A stretch of DNA of 64,000 bases, from positions 1,225,501-1,289,500 of the forward strand of contig NZ_JAKQYJ010000001.1 of NCBI RefSeq assembly GCF_022605525.1. The letters are read 5' to 3'. Numbering within the stretch: the first letter of the stretch is position 1; every line of letters begins with the position of its first letter. Made by a program: the position numbers and the translations under genes. The notes under the pieces are model-generated. The model was given only the letters and a program-made list of their open reading frames with translations. It had not been told where the DNA came from and did no database searches. This document shows, one piece after another, positions 27,929 through 37,558 of this stretch. The DNA comes from Porphyrobacter sp. GA68. Lineage in GTDB: Bacteria > Pseudomonadota > Alphaproteobacteria > Sphingomonadales > Sphingomonadaceae.

Positions 27929-28246
27929 ATGCCCCAGCTTCATGTCGTGAACCGCGCCGGCGTCGAAAGCACGGTCGAGGCGGCCGACGGGTTGACCGTG
28001 ATGGAAGCGATCCGTGACAACGGCTTTGATGAATTGTTGGCGCTGTGCGGCGGGTGCTGCTCCTGCGCTACCTGCCACGTGCATGTCGATCCCGCCTTTG
28101 CCGGCCGCATCGCTCCGATGAGTGAGGATGAGGACGACCTGCTCGAGTCGAGCGATCATCGCAACGAGTTTTCCCGGTTGTCGTGCCAGATCCCGTTCAC
28201 GTCCGACCTCGACGGTCTCCGCGTCACGATTGCGCCGGAGGATTGA
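27929..28246 (+). CDS. 2Fe-2S ferredoxin (adrenodoxin/putidaredoxin type)
   Basis: 105 aa electron carrier. Cluster cysteines in [12 protein letters not shown] (C40, C46 and C49 as the C-x5-C-x2-C set, with extra C43/C44) and a distant C86 in [11 protein letters not shown] or P450-type ferredoxins share this layout. No P450 or reductase is adjacent, so the partner is unknown. The extra cysteines between the ligands are a small oddity. Confidence 0.9.
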   Translation: MPQLHVVNRAGVESTVEAADGLTVMEAIRDNGFDELLALCGGCCSCATCHVHVDPAFAGRIAPMSEDEDDLLESSDHRNEFSRLSCQIPFTSDLDGLRVTIAPED

Positions 28247-28311
28247 GCGGCCCGGCGCTGGCGGAACAGCGGGGTTGACCCCACGGCCAAGCTCGCGCAG
28301 TCTGTCAGGCC

Positions 28312-28695
28312 ATGGCCCTGAGAAACGAGCTCGTGCGCCGTCTGACCCTTCGTGCCGACGGAAGGAGCAGCGGCGATGCCACTTTCAGTCTGGCGGAATC
28401 GCCCGAGCGGCGGTCCCGGCAACAAATGCTGCAGCGCCTCCAGTTCGGGGTCGCCGGCGTGCTGACCATGTTCCTGCTGGTTGGGCTTGCGAACATCATC
28501 AATGATCGGGCCAATCAGACGGACGCACTGACCGTGCCGGAGGCGGTGCCGGCGATCAGAGCAAGTAGCAATCCCATGCAGAACGACCCGCTGGTCAGCG
28601 CGGGGGTGGTGCCTGACCTGCCGGCGGAGCCGACCCCGCGCCCGGCAACGTCTTCGTCACCCACCGCTCCCCCGAACGCAGCACCTGCCCGATAA
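28312..28695 (+). CDS. Single-pass membrane protein of unknown function
   Basis: 127 aa. Basic N-terminus of about 40 residues, one transmembrane helix (about 47-65, FGVAGVLTMFLLVGLANII), then a Pro/Ser/Thr-rich extracytoplasmic tail. No family recognised. It lies 65 nt after the ferredoxin and 10 nt before the GldG-like lipoprotein, so it is probably cotranscribed with the latter. Confidence 0.72.
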   Translation: MALRNELVRRLTLRADGRSSGDATFSLAESPERRSRQQMLQRLQFGVAGVLTMFLLVGLANIINDRANQTDALTVPEAVPAIRASSNPMQNDPLVSAGVVPDLPAEPTPRPATSSSPTAPPNAAPAR

Positions 28696-28705
28696 AGATT
28701 CGACC

Positions 28706-29458
28706 ATGCACCGCTGGCTGCTTTGCTGCCTCCTGATGGCGAGTGCAACAGGGTGTGAACGGGCGCCTGAGGCCCAGAGTATGGCTGCACGAGAACAGGC
28801 GCGGCCGGCGCTGGGCCTGATGACCAGCCTGCCAATCTACTGGGGTGAACCGGCCGAGCTGGCAGATCTGCTGAACAGTCCGGCGGACCCGCACTGGGCG
28901 CGCAGCCTCCTCGAGGAGCAGTTCATGCTTGTCCCACTGGACAGCCTCGGCACGACTGAGGGCGCGTCCCAAGCGGAACTGGCACAGCTCGATCGATTAA
29001 TGGTGGCACAGCCGCGCGCGCTGACGGCGGCCGACAATGTCGCGCTTGACGGCTGGGTGCGAAGCGGAGGCAGGCTGCTCCTCGTGCTGGACCCGATGAT
29101 GACGGAGCATTCTGCCTATCCGGTCGGCGACAGGCGCCGGTTCAACGATGTGGCCTTGATCCCGCCAGTGCTCGAACGGTGGGGCTTGTCGCTCGGCTAT
29201 GCCGGCGCCGGCGCGTCGCCGCAGATCCGGTTCAACGGCGTTAATCTGCCCGTCGAGGAGTATGGTGTCCTGGCTCTGCGCACGCCGGCACCAGCGGCTG
29301 TCGACTGCGCGCTGAAGGCTGGCGGCGTGATCGCCATTTGCCGCGTCGGCGAGGGTCGCGCGCTGATCGCTGCCGACGCGGCGTTCCTGAACCACGAGGA
29401 CACCGATCTGTCCCGGCGCGATGCCGCGCGAGCCTTGATCCAGGCTGCCTTCAACTGA
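28706..29458 (+). CDS. GldG/DUF4350-like lipoprotein
   Basis: 250 aa. The lipobox ATGC places a lipidated Cys near residue 17. The body resembles the extracytoplasmic GldG-type domain of ABC-associated proteins: LTSLPIYWGE, a strand with LDGWVRSGGRLLLVLDP, and VGEGRALIAADAAFLN. In gliding bacteria GldG works with an ABC transporter; no transporter genes are adjacent here. Function inferred only at fold level. Confidence 0.68.
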   Translation: MHRWLLCCLLMASATGCERAPEAQSMAAREQARPALGLMTSLPIYWGEPAELADLLNSPADPHWARSLLEEQFMLVPLDSLGTTEGASQAELAQLDRLMVAQPRALTAADNVALDGWVRSGGRLLLVLDPMMTEHSAYPVGDRRRFNDVALIPPVLERWGLSLGYAGAGASPQIRFNGVNLPVEEYGVLALRTPAPAAVDCALKAGGVIAICRVGEGRALIAADAAFLNHEDTDLSRRDAARALIQAAFN

Positions 29459-29497
29459 TCCTGCGCTGCCGGGTTAATTCCTATCCAGCGGCGATTG

Positions 29498-29511
29498 GGG
29501 ATTTTACGGGA
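29498..29511 (+). repeat. GGGA pair, 10-bp period
   Basis: GGGA at 29498-29501 and 29508-29511, with spacer TTTTAC. It resembles the four-box array on the opposite strand at 29643-29676 (which has AATTAC between two boxes). Candidate MraZ-binding half of the dcw control region. Confidence 0.4.
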
Positions 29512-29642
29512 ATGCGCTGTTCTCCCGCGGCGCAGCGCTCTTCGTGTCCGCGATCCTCTCCTTCACGCACACTGCCATTAACGAAGGACCAACGTGGCTG
29601 CGATCATAAAATAGGTAGGGAAAACAATTATTCTCTGCACTT

Positions 29643-29676
29643 TCCCGCGAAATCCCGTAATTTTCCCTTCCATCCC
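29643..29676 (-). repeat. Four GGGA boxes at helical spacing, putative MraZ operator
   Basis: On the minus strand GGGA occurs four times, beginning near 29676, 29667, 29656 and 29646, with 9, 11 and 10 bp spacing. E. coli MraZ binds TGGGN repeats with 10-bp period upstream of its own gene. The boxes here sit about 150 bp before mraZ. Binding is inferred. Confidence 0.5.
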
Positions 29677-29826
29677 GAAGTCCTACAAGTTACACACTGA
29701 AGCCATCGGATAGGCACCCGGCTCACGCATTCTGCTCAGGTGGGATGAGCACCCGCGTTCCGGTGCGGTAGTGTGCGGGAAAGTTGTGTCCGGCGGGGTT
29801 GGGCTCTCATTGGGGAAGACAGGCTG

Positions 29827-30300
29827 GTGGTCTTTGCGGGGTTCAGCGGACAGGCGTATTCGCCTGCTGGGGATAAAGGACGCTTCGTCCTGCCCCCGCT
29901 GTTCCGAAAGGCCGTTCGCGACTCCAGTGACGGACGCGTGCTGTGCCTGGTCAAGCACGAACGGTGGAATTGCCTGACCGGCTTTGGCCTCTCCCGAAAG
30001 CTCGAGCTGGAAGCCCAGCTCGACCGGGAGGAGGAGATGAGCATCCGGCTCAACCGCGACTTTGACCGCGACACCCGTGCCTCGCAACTGTTCTCCTTCA
30101 CCGAAGTGCCGTTCGATGACAGCGGCCGCTTCGTGATGCCCGATCACCTGCGCGCACTCGCGAACATCGCAGACGGGCTGTATTTCCAGGGCGCCGGGCG
30201 CTTCTTCACAATGTGGAACCCGGCCAGCCTGCAGGAGATGGGCGCGGATTGGGATGCTGCCAAGGCGGCCTGCGCGAACCTCATGGGAGAACGGCAGTGA
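29827..30300 (+). CDS. mraZ: Transcriptional regulator / division protein MraZ
   Basis: AbrB-fold DNA-binding protein that autoregulates the dcw operon; first gene of the cluster. 157 aa with two MraZ repeats: [18 protein letters not shown] near the N-terminus and [21 protein letters not shown] in the second half. The GTG start at 29827 is chosen because GGGGAAG lies 8 nt upstream and it restores the conserved N-terminus. A GTG further upstream (29773) has no SD. Its end overlaps rsmH by 4 nt. Confidence 0.9.
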   Translation: MVFAGFSGQAYSPAGDKGRFVLPPLFRKAVRDSSDGRVLCLVKHERWNCLTGFGLSRKLELEAQLDREEEMSIRLNRDFDRDTRASQLFSFTEVPFDDSGRFVMPDHLRALANIADGLYFQGAGRFFTMWNPASLQEMGADWDAAKAACANLMGERQ

Positions 30301-31238
30301 CCGCGCCGCACATACCCGTGCTGCTCGACGAGGTGATCGCGGCGCTCGATCCTCAGCCCGGCGATCTGATCGTCGACGCAACTTTTGGTGCCGGCGGCTA
30401 TACCCGCGCGCTGCTCGACCGCGGCGCTGTTGTTCATGCCCTTGACCGCGATCCCGATGCGATCGCGGCGGGTCGCACCTGGCGCGAGACAGGAGAAAAT
30501 CCGCCGCGCCTTTTTCTTCACCATGACCGCTTCTCCGCCATGCTGTCCGTGCTGCGAGATGCAGGCGTCCGGCAGGTGGACGGTGTGGTCATGGATATTG
30601 GCGTGTCGTCCATGCAATTGGACCAGCCCGAACGAGGCTTCGCCTTCTCGCTCGACGGACCGCTCGACATGCGGATGAGCCAGTCGGGCGCAAGCGCCGC
30701 CGACTTCCTCAACTCCGCCGCCGAGGAAAGCATCGCGGATGTGCTCTACACCTACGGCGAGGAACGCCAGTCGCGCCGGGTCGCGCGTGCAATCGTCGCC
30801 GCGCGTCCGCTGGGCAGCACCGGCGATCTCGCGCGGGTGGTCCGCAAGGCGCTGGGCTATCGACCGGGTGCGCTGAAGGACCCGGCCACCCGGACATTCC
30901 AGGCCATCCGCATCCATGTGAATGGCGAGCTGGACGAGTTGCATGCAGGGCTCCGTGCGGCGGAGGCCTTGTTGCGAGAGGGCGGCCGGCTGGCGGTGGT
31001 CAGCTTCCACAGCCTCGAGGATCGCATCGTCAAGCAGTTCCTGCGTGATGGGTCGGCCAGAACCGGCGGCTCGCGTTACCTTCCCGAACAAGCCGCAGCG
31101 CCCGCTGTCTTCACGACGGTCAGCAAGGCCATTCGCGCCGGTGCGGCGGAAGTGACCCGCAACCCCCGCGCCCGGTCGGCGGTGCTGCGCCACGCGGTGC
31201 GGACAGCCGTTCCGGCAAGAATGCAGGTGGCAGCATGA
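30297..31238 (+). CDS. rsmH: 16S rRNA m4C1402 methyltransferase RsmH
   Basis: SAM-dependent N4-methylation of C1402 in 16S rRNA (formerly MraW). 313 aa. N-terminal [10 protein letters not shown], the SAM motif [26 protein letters not shown] and the C-terminal [13 protein letters not shown] are all present. It starts at GTG 30297 in a GTGA overlap with the mraZ stop. A longer in-frame extension overlaps mraZ and is not used. 4-nt overlap with ftsL downstream. Confidence 0.96.
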   Translation: MTAPHIPVLLDEVIAALDPQPGDLIVDATFGAGGYTRALLDRGAVVHALDRDPDAIAAGRTWRETGENPPRLFLHHDRFSAMLSVLRDAGVRQVDGVVMDIGVSSMQLDQPERGFAFSLDGPLDMRMSQSGASAADFLNSAAEESIADVLYTYGEERQSRRVARAIVAARPLGSTGDLARVVRKALGYRPGALKDPATRTFQAIRIHVNGELDELHAGLRAAEALLREGGRLAVVSFHSLEDRIVKQFLRDGSARTGGSRYLPEQAAAPAVFTTVSKAIRAGAAEVTRNPRARSAVLRHAVRTAVPARMQVAA

Positions 31239-31831
31239 CCATGCCCCGGCGTCTGTCCGCACTGCTGACCCAGCCAGCTGGCCAAACCATCATCCTCATC
31301 GTCGCGGGCGCGCTGTTTCTGGCGCTCACCCTTCGCGTGAACGCCGTCAGGAGCGAAGTTCACCATCTCGAGAGGCAGATCGTCGCGGTCGAGCACCAGC
31401 GCCTGCTGCTGGAAACCGAATTCGAGACCCGCGCCAGCCAACGGCAGTTGTCCACCTGGAACGAAGTGGAGTTCGGCTTCCAGGCACCCAAGGGCGACCA
31501 GTTCGTCGAAGGCGAACGGCAGCTGGCCAGCTACGGAGTGCCGGCCGGGCACGGCGCGCCCCGGCAGATCCGGCTGGCGGGCGGAACGCCGGCGCCGGCA
31601 AGCCAGGGCGCGCTGGCCGATCTCGCGCGGGTACTCGACAGCGAACCGGTTGAGCGCGGGCGGCTGGAGTTCGGGCGTGCACTGGCCGTTCTGTCGGCCG
31701 ACGAAGGCCATGCGGACAGCGAGAGAATTGCTGCGGCCCGCTTCGACACCGCCCGGCTCGCAGAGCGGCTGACAGCCGGCACCCGCGGCAGCACAGCCAT
31801 CGGCACCCGCCTGGTGCGGAGCGGCGAATGA
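31235..31831 (+). CDS. ftsL: FtsL-like cell division protein
   Basis: 198 aa bitopic membrane protein in the classic ftsL position between rsmH and ftsI. Short cytoplasmic N-terminus, one transmembrane helix (about 17-35) and a leucine/valine heptad coiled coil (about 37-70, [18 protein letters not shown]). A long, Gly/Ala-rich periplasmic tail makes it bigger than E. coli FtsL (121 aa). FtsL forms FtsQLB, which activates FtsWI. Sequence conservation in this family is low, so position and topology carry the call. Confidence 0.8.
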   Translation: MTMPRRLSALLTQPAGQTIILIVAGALFLALTLRVNAVRSEVHHLERQIVAVEHQRLLLETEFETRASQRQLSTWNEVEFGFQAPKGDQFVEGERQLASYGVPAGHGAPRQIRLAGGTPAPASQGALADLARVLDSEPVERGRLEFGRALAVLSADEGHADSERIAAARFDTARLAERLTAGTRGSTAIGTRLVRSGE

Positions 31832-33549
31832 ACGCGCTGACCCTCAGCCGCGCGGTGGGATCGGGGCGCGTCCAGCTGATCAGCCTGCGGCAAAGCTGCG
31901 TCACCACGGCGCGGACACGCCTGTTGTGGGTGGTGGGCGGCTTTGCCTTTCTCGCCCTCGTCGCCGCCGTCCGCCTGATGTTCATCGGCATGGAAAGCGG
32001 CCGCACATCAGGCACGTCGCTTGCGGAAGCACTGCTGCCCGCTCGAGGGGAGATAACCGACCGCAACGGCGTGCCGCTCGCCCGGGCCTTTCCGGCCTAT
32101 GCCCTGTGGTTCAACCCCCACGCGCTTGGCGGTGACGGCGCTCCGCTGGTCGGGTCGCCCAAGGAGGTCGCCGCCGCGCTGAAGGAAATCTTCCCTGATC
32201 TTGACGAGGAAAAGGTCAGGCAATTGTTCGCCAGCGGCAAGCCCGGCTATATCCGCCGCCGGGTTCTGCCGGAAGAGGCCAACCGGGTGCACGACCTGGG
32301 GGAAATCGGGCTCGAAACCCCGCGCGAGATCGACCGGCATTATCCGCAAGGCACGATGGCGGCACACGTGCTGGGCTATGTCGGCGCTGACGGAAATGGC
32401 CGGCTGGGCATGGAACAGGTGCTCAACGAGCATCTGAGCAATCCGGCCACACGCGGCCAGCCGGTGGCGTTGTCGATCGATATGCGGGTGCAGGGCGCAC
32501 TGGAAGACGAACTGGAGCGGGGAATGAAGCTGACCGCGGCGCAGGGCGCTGCGGGGATCGTGCTGGACGTGGACACGGGAGAGGTTCTGGCGCTCGCTTC
32601 GCTGCCCGAATTCAACCCCAACAAGATCGACGCCGCCGGCGAGCGGCTGATGTTCAACCGGATGACAAACCAGGTTTACGAACTCGGCTCCACCTTTAAG
32701 CCGCTCACGATCGCCGCCGCCATCGACGCGGGTGTTGTGCGCGATTTCGCCGCCCGCTGGAATGCGCAGCCCGTCAAGGTCGGGCGGTTCACCATCAACG
32801 ACAGCCATCCGCTCGGGTCGAGCCTGAACATCCCCCAGATGCTGATGCACTCCTCCAATACGGTGACCGCGCGGGTGGCGGACGAGCTTGGACCTGAGCG
32901 GCTGCGGCAGGTGATGGTCGATCTCGGCATGAACCGCCGTCCGGAAATAGAGCTGCCGGCCCGCGGCTATCCGATCTGGCCGGGTGACAACTGGCCCCGG
33001 CTGCAGAACATGACGGTCGGCTTCGGCCACGGAATGGCCGTAACCCCGCTGCACCTCGCCAGCGCCTATGCGGCGATGGTGAATGGCGGGGTCTGGCACC
33101 CGGCCACCATGCACCGGGTGGAGCCGGGCACGGTCCCGGAAGGGCGGCGGGTGTTCAAGGAGTCGACAAGTTCGCGCATGCGCCAGCTGCTGCGCATGAT
33201 AACCAAATACGGCACCGGCCGCAGTGCCGAAGCGCCAGGATTCCGGGTTGGCGGTAAGACCGGTTCGGCCGAGAAACCGGGTGCGGGTGGTTATCGCCGC
33301 ACCGCGATTGTCTCCACTTTTGCCGCCGCGTTCCCGATGGACCGCCCGCGCTACGTCATTGTCACCATGCTGGACGAGCCGAAAGGCACGGTGGCCAGCT
33401 CGTTCCAGCGGACGGCCGCCTGGAATGCCGCGCCGATCGTGGGCCGGCTGGTGCCGCGGATCGGGCCGATGCTGGGCGTGCAACCGGACGAGACACGCGA
33501 CATCGACCTGAGCGATCTGGTGCCGATCGTCCCGGAAGCGCAAAGATGA
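31828..33549 (+). CDS. ftsI: Septal peptidoglycan transpeptidase FtsI (PBP3)
   Basis: Class B penicillin-binding protein that cross-links septal wall. 573 aa. N-terminal membrane anchor about 32-52, dimerisation domain, then the transpeptidase domain. SxxK with S288 in GSTFKP, SxN with S342-N344 in HSSN, and KTG at 477-479 in GGKTGSAEK. ATG overlaps the ftsL stop by 4 nt. Essential partner of FtsW. Confidence 0.96.
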   Translation: MNALTLSRAVGSGRVQLISLRQSCVTTARTRLLWVVGGFAFLALVAAVRLMFIGMESGRTSGTSLAEALLPARGEITDRNGVPLARAFPAYALWFNPHALGGDGAPLVGSPKEVAAALKEIFPDLDEEKVRQLFASGKPGYIRRRVLPEEANRVHDLGEIGLETPREIDRHYPQGTMAAHVLGYVGADGNGRLGMEQVLNEHLSNPATRGQPVALSIDMRVQGALEDELERGMKLTAAQGAAGIVLDVDTGEVLALASLPEFNPNKIDAAGERLMFNRMTNQVYELGSTFKPLTIAAAIDAGVVRDFAARWNAQPVKVGRFTINDSHPLGSSLNIPQMLMHSSNTVTARVADELGPERLRQVMVDLGMNRRPEIELPARGYPIWPGDNWPRLQNMTVGFGHGMAVTPLHLASAYAAMVNGGVWHPATMHRVEPGTVPEGRRVFKESTSSRMRQLLRMITKYGTGRSAEAPGFRVGGKTGSAEKPGAGGYRRTAIVSTFAAAFPMDRPRYVIVTMLDEPKGTVASSFQRTAAWNAAPIVGRLVPRIGPMLGVQPDETRDIDLSDLVPIVPEAQR

Positions 33550-35033
33550 AGCTCGCGCGCCTGCTGAACGAAGCGGGGCTGCCCGTGACGGACGGCGCAG
33601 CTGCCGACATCCCGGTGTCAGGCTTCGCCATCGATCATCGCAAGATCGCGCCCGGCACCGTGTTCGGCGCGTTTCAAGGCGCGGCCTTCAACGGCGAAGA
33701 TTACATCGCGGCCGCCGTGTCGGCCGGCGCGGTTGCGGTGGTCGCGCGGGCAGGTGTGCCGGTGGAAGGCGCGCTGCACATCGCCAGCGACAACCCGCGT
33801 GCCGCCTTCGCTCGCCTGGCCGCGCGCTTTTTCCGTCCTGTGCCCGGCACAATCGTCGCTGTGACCGGCACCAACGGCAAGACCTCCACCGTGGAGATGA
33901 CGCGTCAGATCTGGCGGATGTGCGGTGAACGCGCGGCTTCCATCGGCACTCTGGGCGTGACCACGCCCGACGGCAGTCAGGCGACGGGCCTGACCAGCCC
34001 GGACATTGTCACGTTCCTGTCCAACATGACGGGCCTTGCGCGGGAAGGTTTCACCCATGTCGCCTACGAGGCGTCGAGTCATGGTCTGGACCAGCACCGC
34101 AGCGAAGGCGTCCCGTTGGCCGCCGCAGGCTTCACCAGCTTCAGCCGCGACCATCTCGATTATCATGGCACGATGGAGGCTTATTTCGCCGCCAAACTGC
34201 GCCTGTTTACCGATCTGCTCCAGCCTCATGCCTGCGCAGTTGTGTGGGACGAGGGGCAGGACTGGAGCGCGCGTGTCATCGATGCGGCCGGACAGCGGGG
34301 GTGCCGAGTGCTGCGGGTAGGGCCGGGCGATGGCGCTGACCTGCTCCTGCGGAGCCGGGAAACGACCCAGCTGGGGCAGCAGATCGAGGTGGAGCACGCC
34401 GGACAGACCTACCGCCTGATGCTGCCGCTGATCGGCGCCTATCAGGCCGCAAATGCCTTGGTGGCAGCGGGCCTGGCGATCGCCACTGGCGCGGATCCGG
34501 CCCGCGTGTTCGACGCGGTCGGTCGCTTGCAGCCTGTGCGAGGCCGACTTGAACGGGCGCTCATCACCAAGACCGGGGCGCCCGTCTATATCGACTATGC
34601 CCACGCGGCAGACGCGCTGGCCGCCGCCATTGCAGCGCTGCGCCCCCATACGGCAGGCCGCCTTATCATCGTATTCGGTGCCGGCGGCGACCGGGACCAG
34701 GGCAAGCGGTTCGACATGGGCAAAGCAGCCGCCGTGGCGGATTTCGTCATCGTGACTGATGATAATCCTCGCGGCGAAGATCCCGCTGCGATCCGCGCTG
34801 CCATCCTCAGCGGCTTGCCAGCCGATCCTGCGCGCGTGCGCGATATCGGCGATCGGCGCGAAGCGATAGCATTGGCCATCGCAAAAGCCGGCCGCGACGA
34901 CATCGTGCTGATCGCCGGCAAGGGGCACGAGCAGGGGCAAATCATAGGGCGCGGCGATGCTGTCCGCGTCCTGCCGTTCGATGATGTGGCGGTCGCGCGG
35001 GAATGCGCCGCCGCACAGGGAGACAAAGCATGA
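33546..35033 (+). CDS. murE: UDP-MurNAc-tripeptide ligase MurE
   Basis: Adds meso-diaminopimelate to UDP-MurNAc-L-Ala-D-Glu. 495 aa Mur ligase. ATP-binding GTNGKTS near residue 113. The DAP-specific motif DNPRGEDP (about 402-409) identifies the third residue as meso-DAP and not lysine. The C-terminal GKGHEQGQ is typical. ATGA overlap with ftsI. Confidence 0.96.
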   Translation: MKLARLLNEAGLPVTDGAAADIPVSGFAIDHRKIAPGTVFGAFQGAAFNGEDYIAAAVSAGAVAVVARAGVPVEGALHIASDNPRAAFARLAARFFRPVPGTIVAVTGTNGKTSTVEMTRQIWRMCGERAASIGTLGVTTPDGSQATGLTSPDIVTFLSNMTGLAREGFTHVAYEASSHGLDQHRSEGVPLAAAGFTSFSRDHLDYHGTMEAYFAAKLRLFTDLLQPHACAVVWDEGQDWSARVIDAAGQRGCRVLRVGPGDGADLLLRSRETTQLGQQIEVEHAGQTYRLMLPLIGAYQAANALVAAGLAIATGADPARVFDAVGRLQPVRGRLERALITKTGAPVYIDYAHAADALAAAIAALRPHTAGRLIIVFGAGGDRDQGKRFDMGKAAAVADFVIVTDDNPRGEDPAAIRAAILSGLPADPARVRDIGDRREAIALAIAKAGRDDIVLIAGKGHEQGQIIGRGDAVRVLPFDDVAVARECAAAQGDKA

Positions 35034-36487
35034 CCGCAATCCGCGCCCTTCGCCAATGGCCCCAGCGTCGGCGCGATCAGCTGCCGGCCGCCCTGTGGGA
35101 TGCTACGGTCATCGCAGAAGTGACGGGAGGCACGGCCAGCGCCGACTTTCTTGTGTCAGGCGTGGAGATCGACAGCCGCGATGTGCGTTCCGGCGACCTG
35201 TTCGTCGCCCTGAGCGGCGAGGTGCAGGATGGTCACGAGTTTCTGGACGCCGCGTTTGCCAACGGCGCGACAGCGGCCCTGGTGGACCGCGCGGTGCCCT
35301 ACCCGCACGTGCTGGTGGACGATACGATGGCAGCTTTGCGCGCGCTGGCTGCGGCAGCGCGGCAGCGCACAACCGCCCGGATCGTCGGTGTAACCGGCTC
35401 GGTCGGCAAGACCGGCGTAAAGGAAGCGCTGTTCGCCGCGCTGGATCGGTCCAGCCGGGGCGGGGCGCATCGATCGGTCAGATCCTACAACAACCATGTC
35501 GGCGTGCCGCTCTCATTGGCGCGAATGGCTGCGCACGCGCAGTTTGGCGTGTTCGAGATGGGCATGAACCACGCGGGCGAGATTGCGCAGCTGACGGCGC
35601 AGGTCCGCCCGCATGTGGCACTGATCACGACGATTGCCCCGGCCCATATCGAGAACCTCGGCTCGATCGAGGCGATCGCCGATGCCAAGGCGGAGATCTT
35701 CAGGGGACTGGCGCCAGGAGGCACGGCGGTCATCCCAGCCGACGTGCCCCAGTTCGAGCAGCTGCGCCAGGCAGCCGAACTGCGGGGTTTGCAGATACTG
35801 ACCTTTGGCCGCTCTGCGCACGCCGACGTGCGGGTCATGGACATGATCCCGGCTGCCAATGGCGGCTCGCTGGTGACGGTGCAGTTTGGCGAGCGGCGGC
35901 TGGTCTATTCGATCGCGGAGCCGGGGGAACATTGGGTCATCAATTCGCTGGCGGTAATGGCGACGGTGCATGCCGCAGGCGGCGACATGGCGGCGGCAGG
36001 TCTGGCGCTGGCCGAGATGGGTGGGCTGAAGGGCCGCGGCGCGCGCCACCGCGTCAATGCGCCGGGCGGCAAGGCGCTGGTCATCGACGAGAGCTACAAT
36101 GCCAATCCGGCTTCGATGCGGGCGACCCTCGGCCAGCTCGCGCAGACACCCGCCGGGCGGCGTATCGCGGTTCTGGGCAGCATGAAGGAACTGGGCGACT
36201 TCGCTGACGCATTCCACGCCGCCCTGGCCGAACCCGTCCGCGACGCCGGACTGGATTATCTGGTGCTGGTCGGGCCGGAAATGCAGGCGCTGAACCGCGA
36301 ACTGCTGCGCAGCGGCATACAGGCGGTTGGCGGCAAGCCCGAATTCGTGCATTGCGCCAGTGCCGCGGAAGCCGTCGTGCAGCTGCGTCAATTTGGTCTG
36401 ATCGGGGGGGATGCCGTGCTGGTCAAAGGTTCAAACTCGCTCGGGCTGAACAAGGTGGTTGATGACCTGATCCATTGGGATGCCTAG
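35030..36487 (+). CDS. murF: UDP-MurNAc-pentapeptide ligase MurF
   Basis: Adds D-Ala-D-Ala to the tripeptide precursor. 485 aa from ATG 35030, which overlaps the murE stop by 4 nt. ATP loop GSVGKTGVKEAL near residue 120, ligase signature EMGMNHAGEIAQLT near 180 and DESYNANPASM near 350. Translation from earlier in-frame codons would only overlap murE further. Confidence 0.95.
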   Translation: MTAIRALRQWPQRRRDQLPAALWDATVIAEVTGGTASADFLVSGVEIDSRDVRSGDLFVALSGEVQDGHEFLDAAFANGATAALVDRAVPYPHVLVDDTMAALRALAAAARQRTTARIVGVTGSVGKTGVKEALFAALDRSSRGGAHRSVRSYNNHVGVPLSLARMAAHAQFGVFEMGMNHAGEIAQLTAQVRPHVALITTIAPAHIENLGSIEAIADAKAEIFRGLAPGGTAVIPADVPQFEQLRQAAELRGLQILTFGRSAHADVRVMDMIPAANGGSLVTVQFGERRLVYSIAEPGEHWVINSLAVMATVHAAGGDMAAAGLALAEMGGLKGRGARHRVNAPGGKALVIDESYNANPASMRATLGQLAQTPAGRRIAVLGSMKELGDFADAFHAALAEPVRDAGLDYLVLVGPEMQALNRELLRSGIQAVGGKPEFVHCASAAEAVVQLRQFGLIGGDAVLVKGSNSLGLNKVVDDLIHWDA

Positions 36488-37558
36488 ATGTTTTACCTCC
36501 TTGCCGAATGGCTCGGCTTTCCCGGCGCGCTGAACCTCGTTCGTTACCAGACGTTCCGGGCAGGCGCGACCTTGATGACTGCCCTGCTGATCGGCCTGTT
36601 CATCGGGCCCCGGTTCATCAGCATGCTACGGGTGCGGCAGGGCAAGGGACAGCCCATCCGCCTCGATGGTCCGCAGTCGCACCTCGCCAAGCGGGGTACG
36701 CCGACCATGGGCGGACTGATGATTCTCGTGGCCCTCATTTGCGGGCTGTTGCTGTGGATGGACCTGCGCAATCCGTTCGTCTGGGCTTGCCTCGCGGTCA
36801 CCGGCGGTTTCGGGATCATCGGGTTCCTCGATGATTACGACAAGATCAGCAAGAACAGCCACAATGGCGTGTCGGGGCGGACCCGACTGCTGCTGGAATT
36901 TGCAGTGGCCGGGCTCGCCTCGTGGATCATCGTCAGCCAGATCAGCACCAACCTGTACATCCCGTTCCTGTCGAATGTCTCCATCCCGCTCGGTCCGTTC
37001 TATTTCGTGTTCGCCGCGATCGTTATCGTAGGTGCGGGCAATGCGGTGAACCTCACCGACGGTTTGGACGGACTCGCGACCATGCCGGTCATCATCGCGG
37101 CGGGTACTTTCGCCATCATCGCCTATCTCGTCGGCCGGGTCGATTATTCCAGCTACCTTGGCATCCCTCATGTTCCGGGTGCGGGCGAACTGGCGATCTT
37201 CTGCGCGGCGATCATGGGGGCGGGGCTGGCTTTCCTGTGGTTCAATGCGCCGCCCGCCGCAGTGTTCATGGGCGATACCGGCAGTCTCGCGCTGGGCGGA
37301 GCGCTGGGGGCGATTGCGGTGGCGAGCCATCACGAGATCGTGCTGGCCATCGTGGGCGGGCTGTTCGTGTTCGAGGCGCTGTCGGTCATTGTGCAGGTGT
37401 TCTGGTTCAAACGAACGGGCAAGCGCATCTTCCGCATGGCGCCCATTCACCATCACTTCGAGCAACTCGGCTGGAGCGAGGCGACGGTCGTGATCCGCTT
37501 CTGGATCGTGGCCATAATCCTGGCGCTGATCGGCCTGTCCACCCTCAAGCTCAGGTGA
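36488..37558 (+). CDS. mraY: Phospho-MurNAc-pentapeptide translocase MraY
   Basis: Forms lipid I by transferring phospho-MurNAc-pentapeptide to undecaprenyl phosphate. 356 aa with ten transmembrane helices. Catalytic/Mg motifs: FLDDYDKI near residue 115, NLTDGLDGL near 190 and the histidine motif [11 protein letters not shown] near 320. It starts immediately after the murF TAG with no spacer. Confidence 0.97.
   Translation: MFYLLAEWLGFPGALNLVRYQTFRAGATLMTALLIGLFIGPRFISMLRVRQGKGQPIRLDGPQSHLAKRGTPTMGGLMILVALICGLLLWMDLRNPFVWACLAVTGGFGIIGFLDDYDKISKNSHNGVSGRTRLLLEFAVAGLASWIIVSQISTNLYIPFLSNVSIPLGPFYFVFAAIVIVGAGNAVNLTDGLDGLATMPVIIAAGTFAIIAYLVGRVDYSSYLGIPHVPGAGELAIFCAAIMGAGLAFLWFNAPPAAVFMGDTGSLALGGALGAIAVASHHEIVLAIVGGLFVFEALSVIVQVFWFKRTGKRIFRMAPIHHHFEQLGWSEATVVIRFWIVAIILALIGLSTLKLR

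Larger units (their letters stand above)
29459..29826 (+). promoter_or_regulatory. Control region of the dcw operon
   Basis: No gene is supported in this 368-bp gap. It is less GC rich than its surroundings (29600-29700) and contains repeated GGGA boxes with about 10-bp period on both strands (listed separately). It must hold the promoter for mraZ and the division genes. No single -35/-10 pair stands out; TAAAAT at 29607-29612 is a possible -10. Confidence 0.6.
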
